From NCBI GenBank assembly GCA_002449585.1, contig DJXD01000079.1, positions 26,551 through 52,473 of the forward strand: 25,923 nt of DNA, given 5' to 3'. Positions within the stretch are counted from its first letter, which is position 1; every line of letters starts with the position of its first letter. The notes below the pieces were generated by a model, which was not told where the DNA came from, searched no databases, and worked only from the letters and a program-made list of their open reading frames with translations. Below are positions 22,628-25,923 of this stretch, in pieces. The stretch is from Ruminococcus sp. UBA7013. Its GTDB lineage: Bacteria > Bacillota > Clostridia > Oscillospirales > Ruminococcaceae. Position numbers and translations under genes: made by a program.

Positions 22628-23667
22628 AGATTGACCTCCATCAAAGCAATTGTATGCTGAACGCCTTCAGGCGCAGAATAGCGAGCTTTCCAGCCCAAAG
22701 ATTCAAGCTTTTCAGCATTCAGACTGGAATTATCCATGAGATTGAAACTTTTCTGTTCGCTGTCAGATGCTTTTTCAAAAATGACTTTTTTACCGGCGGC
22801 TTGAGCGAAATATTCAGCCATTTGCCGGATACTGACGATAGAATCACGATTTGAAATATTATAAGCTTCGGCAGGCTTGCCTTTTAATAATACAGTTAGA
22901 ATAGCTGTTGCACAATCCATGCAGTAGCAATAAGATCTAAGCTGTGTTCCTGCGCTTTTCATAAGAATATCTCTTCCGGCGATGACATCACGGGAAAATT
23001 GTGCAGTTGCCCGGCTATCCGTGGGAGTTGCCGTGCCGCCATAGATATGACCCGGCCGAACGATGACAGTCTCTGTGTGATATTCTTGATAATATGCGGC
23101 ACAAAGTGTTTCTGATGCTCGTTTTCCGGAGGGATAACAAGCTCTTGGATTCAGAAGATCCACAAAACCATAATCATTTTCCAGAAATGGCCTTGCTTCT
23201 TCTTTTCGGCCATAGACTTCACTGGAGGAGATATATAATACTCGGCTGGATGCTTCACGGACGGCATAATCCAGTAATTCTTTCAAGCCGGTGACATTGG
23301 CAAGTAATGTTTCTACAGGTTCTGTCAAATAGGCCGCAGGATGGGCATTACTTGCGCCATGAATGATATAATCTGCATGAAAATCAAAATTCACAGGTTT
23401 CAGCGCATCATAAGAAACATAATGCAGATAAGAATTTCCCCAGTCCCGTGTAAATCGTTCTGAAATTTCTGCTTCTGTCCGTGCGGCAAGATAGATTTGA
23501 ATACCAGCGTTTTGTGTCTGATTGGCATAACATAGAATATCTACTAAGGCAGATAAGATTAATCCGCTCCCCCCGGTGATCAGAATATTTTTTTGATGCA
23601 GGGCATGGAGATCCAGATCAGACAGGGCAGTTTTTAATTCTTCGTCATAAGATTCACAGTAATTCAT
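22624..23667 (-). CDS. Extended short-chain dehydrogenase (NAD-dependent sugar epimerase/dehydratase)
   Basis: A 347-residue extended SDR acting on an activated sugar. The Rossmann motif is ILITGGSGLILSALV (GxxGxxL: the third glycine is a leucine), the catalytic serine region is RVLYISSSEVYG, and Y178/K182 lie in NPRACYPSGKRASE. This pattern and RPGHIYGG recall UDP-glucuronate decarboxylase and CDP-sugar epimerases. Start choice: the ATG at 23685 overlaps the upstream stop but has no ribosome site; the ATG at 23667 has GGAG eight bases before it and is preferred. Between an IspD-type cytidylyltransferase and glycosyltransferases, it most likely modifies a nucleotide-activated (perhaps CDP-linked) precursor. 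The substrate is unknown. Confidence 0.87.
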   Translation of the reverse strand: MNYCESYDEELKTALSDLDLHALHQKNILITGGSGLILSALVDILCYANQTQNAGIQIYLAARTEAEISERFTRDWGNSYLHYVSYDALKPVNFDFHADYIIHGASNAHPAAYLTEPVETLLANVTGLKELLDYAVREASSRVLYISSSEVYGRKEEARPFLENDYGFVDLLNPRACYPSGKRASETLCAAYYQEYHTETVIVRPGHIYGGTATPTDSRATAQFSRDVIAGRDILMKSAGTQLRSYCYCMDCATAILTVLLKGKPAEAYNISNRDSIVSIRQMAEYFAQAAGKKVIFEKASDSEQKSFNLMDNSSLNAEKLESLGWKARYSAPEGVQHTIALMEVNL

Positions 23668-23681
23668 GGTAGATTCTCCGA

Positions 23682-24395
23682 TCATTTCAGCCAGTTATCT
23701 TTTTTGGTATGCAGAAGTGCTTTGAAGATCATCATGTCATCTACAGTAGTGATCTTGAGATTTTCTTCTGAGCCTTTGGAAAAATAAACCGTTTCGCCTA
23801 ATCTCTGCATGAGTGTGCAGGAAGCGGCTGTTTCGGTGATGCCTTGTTTTGCGGCTTCTTCATGCGCCCAAAGCAGTTTACCAAGCGTATAAGTATGAGG
23901 CGTTTGTGTGCGGAACAGCTGTTCACGGGGGATGGATACAGTAGAAGAAAAGCCATCATCATTGCTCCGGAATACTGCTTCTACGCAGGGAATAGCCGCC
24001 ACAGCACTCCCATATTTCTTAAAAGTCGCAAGGCTATTAGAAATAATTTCACTAGAAACCATACAGCGATTTCCATCATGTACCATGACAATATCATCCG
24101 GAGAAAGTTCTGTCTCCAGTGTTTTCAGGCCATTTAAAATAGATTCCTGTCCTGTTGCACCACCGGCCACAACCCAGCGGAGTTTAGAAATATTAAATTG
24201 CTTGGCATAAGCTTTTAATACATCAATCCAGGCTGGAATGGTAACTACAATAATGGCATCTACACCCGGATGATTTTGAAAAGCTTCCATTGTGTGAATA
24301 ATAATCGGCTTATTTTCGACATGAATAAACTGCTTCGGAATATCCTGTCCCATTCTTGTGCCAGATCCGGCAGCTGTTAAAAGTGCAACCGTCAT
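23682..24395 (-). CDS. IspD/TarI-like cytidylyltransferase of the surface polysaccharide locus
   Basis: A 237-residue member of the IspD/TarI family, which couples CTP to a phosphorylated polyol. The nucleotide loop LLTAAGSGTRMGQDIPKQFI is intact, with R14 and K21 as expected, and NLKITTVDD keeps the C-terminal lysine. IspD's HDAARP is HDGNRC here (D107, R110 kept) and the acidic TDD segment is ETAASC, so the substrate pocket differs from a true IspD. With licD genes upstream and a separate ispD next to ispF at 7183-7869, a role in making CDP-ribitol, CDP-glycerol or another CDP-alcohol is likelier than isoprenoid synthesis. The gene starts 5 bases after licD. Confidence 0.85.
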   Translation of the reverse strand: MTVALLTAAGSGTRMGQDIPKQFIHVENKPIIIHTMEAFQNHPGVDAIIVVTIPAWIDVLKAYAKQFNISKLRWVVAGGATGQESILNGLKTLETELSPDDIVMVHDGNRCMVSSEIISNSLATFKKYGSAVAAIPCVEAVFRSNDDGFSSTVSIPREQLFRTQTPHTYTLGKLLWAHEEAAKQGITETAASCTLMQRLGETVYFSKGSEENLKITTVDDMMIFKALLHTKKDNWLK

Positions 24396-24400
24396 GAAAA

Positions 24401-25204
24401 TTACCTCCAGTAGATTTTGAAATTATGATCTGAAACACGCTGCTCTTCCGGAGGAAGCTGCATGTAATCACCATAAAGATGTTCCAGATAGATCGCATAG
24501 CCGCCCGGCGCAGGAAGCTGCAAATGGGCAAATGGCAAATAAATCGTCTCTGCGAAAATGCTTTTTGCATTGCGTTCTTTGAAAATATGGCCTGTTGTGG
24601 TGGTAACGCCAACATAATGACAAGTATGGAAATCATATTTTTTTCCGGCTTGATTCATCAGATTGGCATAGGCATTTCCCGTTTTTCTCCAGATATGGGG
24701 AAGTAATTTTTTGAAATTCTGATATTTTTCCCCAGGGATATAGCCTTTCCGGATCACAGCATTGATCTGCGCTTTTCGATATTTCAGAAGCTTCATATGA
24801 CGTTCGCATTCTTGCAGATCTTCCGGATAGCCATCAATCGGGAAAATATCAATAAAAACGCCCAGCGGAATTTCCCGGAGTACTGTCCAGCGGAGAAATG
24901 TTTTTGTATCCCAGACACGGGCAAATGGTGTGGAATAATCTGGATTGATTTCACAGGAATCTACTCGATAGCGAGGATGCTGAAAGAGCCGGATCATTTT
25001 TTCATAATCCGGTCTTGGCATCATCAAGTCAATATCATCATCCCATGGAATAAAGCCTTTATGACGGACAGCACCGAGAAGCGTACCGCCGGCCATATAA
25101 TAAGTCAGATGATTCTGTTCACAGAACTGGCTGAAGGCTTCCAGAATTTGCAAAGCCAGAGTTTGAATCTCATTTGTGTCTAAAGGCGTGATTCTGTTTT
25201 TCAT
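24401..25204 (-). CDS. licD: LicD-family phosphotransferase
   Basis: A 267-residue LicD protein. LicD enzymes move a phosphoalcohol (phosphocholine, phosphoribitol or phosphoglycerol) from a CDP carrier to a glycan. The nucleotidyltransferase-like core is complete: YYMAGGTLLGAVRHKGFIPW followed by DDDIDLMMPRPDYEK, with D55-D57 and D59 as metal ligands. GVFIDIFPIDGYPED follows, and YGDYMQLPPEEQR closes the domain. There is no membrane segment. The start overlaps the stop of the second licD by 4 bases (ATGA). The nearby IspD-type cytidylyltransferase suggests that the donor is made in the same operon. The transferred group cannot be read from the sequence. Confidence 0.92.
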   Translation of the reverse strand: MKNRITPLDTNEIQTLALQILEAFSQFCEQNHLTYYMAGGTLLGAVRHKGFIPWDDDIDLMMPRPDYEKMIRLFQHPRYRVDSCEINPDYSTPFARVWDTKTFLRWTVLREIPLGVFIDIFPIDGYPEDLQECERHMKLLKYRKAQINAVIRKGYIPGEKYQNFKKLLPHIWRKTGNAYANLMNQAGKKYDFHTCHYVGVTTTTGHIFKERNAKSIFAETIYLPFAHLQLPAPGGYAIYLEHLYGDYMQLPPEEQRVSDHNFKIYWR

Positions 25205-25923
25205 AATGCTTCCGCCTTTCTCGGCATTTCACCAGGGAATCGGAGTTCTGTACGGATATGGGTTTCCCGGTTTCCCTCAGGGGGGATTTGCATGTAATCG
25301 CCATAAAGCTTTTTCAGATAGCCGTCAAAATCTTTGGGAATCCGCCACTGACGGCCTTCGAAAATATGTTTGATTGTCTGTTCCATGCCCTCACGGAGAT
25401 ATAATTCTCCAAAGAAATGTTTTCTTCCAGCTGGAATCGAGATGTATTTAGAATGATTGTTTTTACACATGCCATAAACGGAATTAGTGATCATTACCCA
25501 TTTTTTGACCGGCAGAAAAGAAAGCAGAAAGCCGATTGCTGTCTTGATGCGATAGGCTTTTTTTAATTCTGTTTCATCACCGATCAGCATTTTCAGCGTT
25601 TTCCGATTGCTGTAGAATTTGCGGCAGGATAATAAAAAGCCAAAGGCCATGCATAAAAAGCCGTGCAGTTTTCGGCCAATTGGGTTATCATATGTGTTTT
25701 CCATGCTGAACAGATCCACGCAGATCCCACATTCTTCTTCATTGGCATTGTCAAACCCACGGGAGATAGAACCTTTTAATTTTACTGTACTGATCAGGGA
25801 ATCATAACCCGGCTTATCCGGTGTCCCTACCCAGTATTTATTTCCATATTTTTTTTCAAATGCTGTGACAAATTGTTTCAGCTGACTGCCAAGAATATTA
25901 ATATCAATATCATCATCCCATGG
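25201..25923 (-). CDS. Second LicD-family protein, N-terminus beyond the window
   Basis: The visible 240 residues begin at PWDDDIDINIL, the metal-binding core of LicD, so the GGTLLG segment and start codon lie past the right edge. The C-terminal YGDYMQIPPEGNRE matches the same motif of the neighbouring LicD. The middle (about 25450-25700) is longer and more hydrophobic than in the first LicD (LHGFLCMAFGFLLSCRK and IGFLLSFLPVKKWVMI), which may mean a membrane-associated hairpin or an extra helical insert. An ATG at 25719 is internal and is not the start. The stop overlaps the next licD start by 4 bases. Two adjacent licD genes could add different groups or the same group at two positions. Confidence 0.88.
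   Translation of the reverse strand, partial: PWDDDIDINILGSQLKQFVTAFEKKYGNKYWVGTPDKPGYDSLISTVKLKGSISRGFDNANEEECGICVDLFSMENTYDNPIGRKLHGFLCMAFGFLLSCRKFYSNRKTLKMLIGDETELKKAYRIKTAIGFLLSFLPVKKWVMITNSVYGMCKNNHSKYISIPAGRKHFFGELYLREGMEQTIKHIFEGRQWRIPKDFDGYLKKLYGDYMQIPPEGNRETHIRTELRFPGEMPRKAEAL

Noticed and set aside
24310..24636. Minus-strand 108-codon frame overlapping licD and the IspD-like gene
   Set aside because: Out-of-frame shadow of two well-supported genes on the same strand.

Overview
The window looks like chromosomal DNA of a low-to-moderate GC Gram-positive anaerobe of the class Clostridia. A Ruminococcus-like member of the Oscillospiraceae fits best. Reasons: a type I dockerin on a secreted protein, the MEP isoprenoid genes ispD-ispF, a cdaA-cdaR pair for c-di-AMP, the Clostridia/Bacilli gene order mazG-hup-rqcP, Shine-Dalgarno sites of the AGGAGG type, and TTGACA/TATAAT promoters. 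The genus is an inference.

Layout. (1) Positions 1-2964, plus strand: three overlapping glycosyltransferase genes, the first cut by the window edge. (2) 2982-5205, minus: cdaA and cdaR, convergent with region 1 and sharing a bidirectional terminator with it. (3) 5300-7869, minus: ispD-ispF, then a DUF3343 (putative Se/S carrier) gene overlapping a group II cysteine desulfurase gene. (4) 7995-9611, minus: a SpoVB-type polysaccharide flippase. (5) 9683-14880, plus: a housekeeping operon with a clear promoter and terminator: aminotransferase, an unrecognised 179-residue protein, trpS, mazG, hup, a lipoprotein and rqcP. (6) 15043-16467, minus: a secreted SGNH-fold protein with a dockerin and a 12-residue Asp/Pro repeat tail. 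(7) 16547-17616, minus: corA with a structured leader holding two micro-ORFs. (8) 17646-25923, minus: a surface polysaccharide locus (two licD genes, an IspD-like cytidylyltransferase, an extended SDR, a Gtf3-like transferase, a GT2, a Wzy-like polymerase and a Wzx flippase), entered from beyond the right edge and closed by a strong terminator.

Regions 1 and 8 both serve cell-surface glycan assembly. In region 8 the cytidylyltransferase and SDR probably supply a CDP-activated precursor for the LicD proteins, the glycosyltransferases build the unit, and Wzx/Wzy export and polymerise it. There are two IspD homologues: the one next to ispF should serve isoprenoid synthesis and the diverged one the glycan locus.

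The strongest regulatory signal is the corA leader (about 17468-17581). A micro-ORF with a near-perfect Shine-Dalgarno sits just before two mutually exclusive hairpins, one of which hides the corA ribosome binding site. A second, overlapping micro-ORF ends in an ATGA overlap with the corA start. This resembles in logic the corL leader of Salmonella corA, but I know of no described counterpart in this group. The SGNH protein has lost most of its signature catalytic residues and may be a non-enzymatic dockerin protein. No gene-free stretch exceeds 300 bases, and I found no tRNA, rRNA, CRISPR array or insertion sequence.
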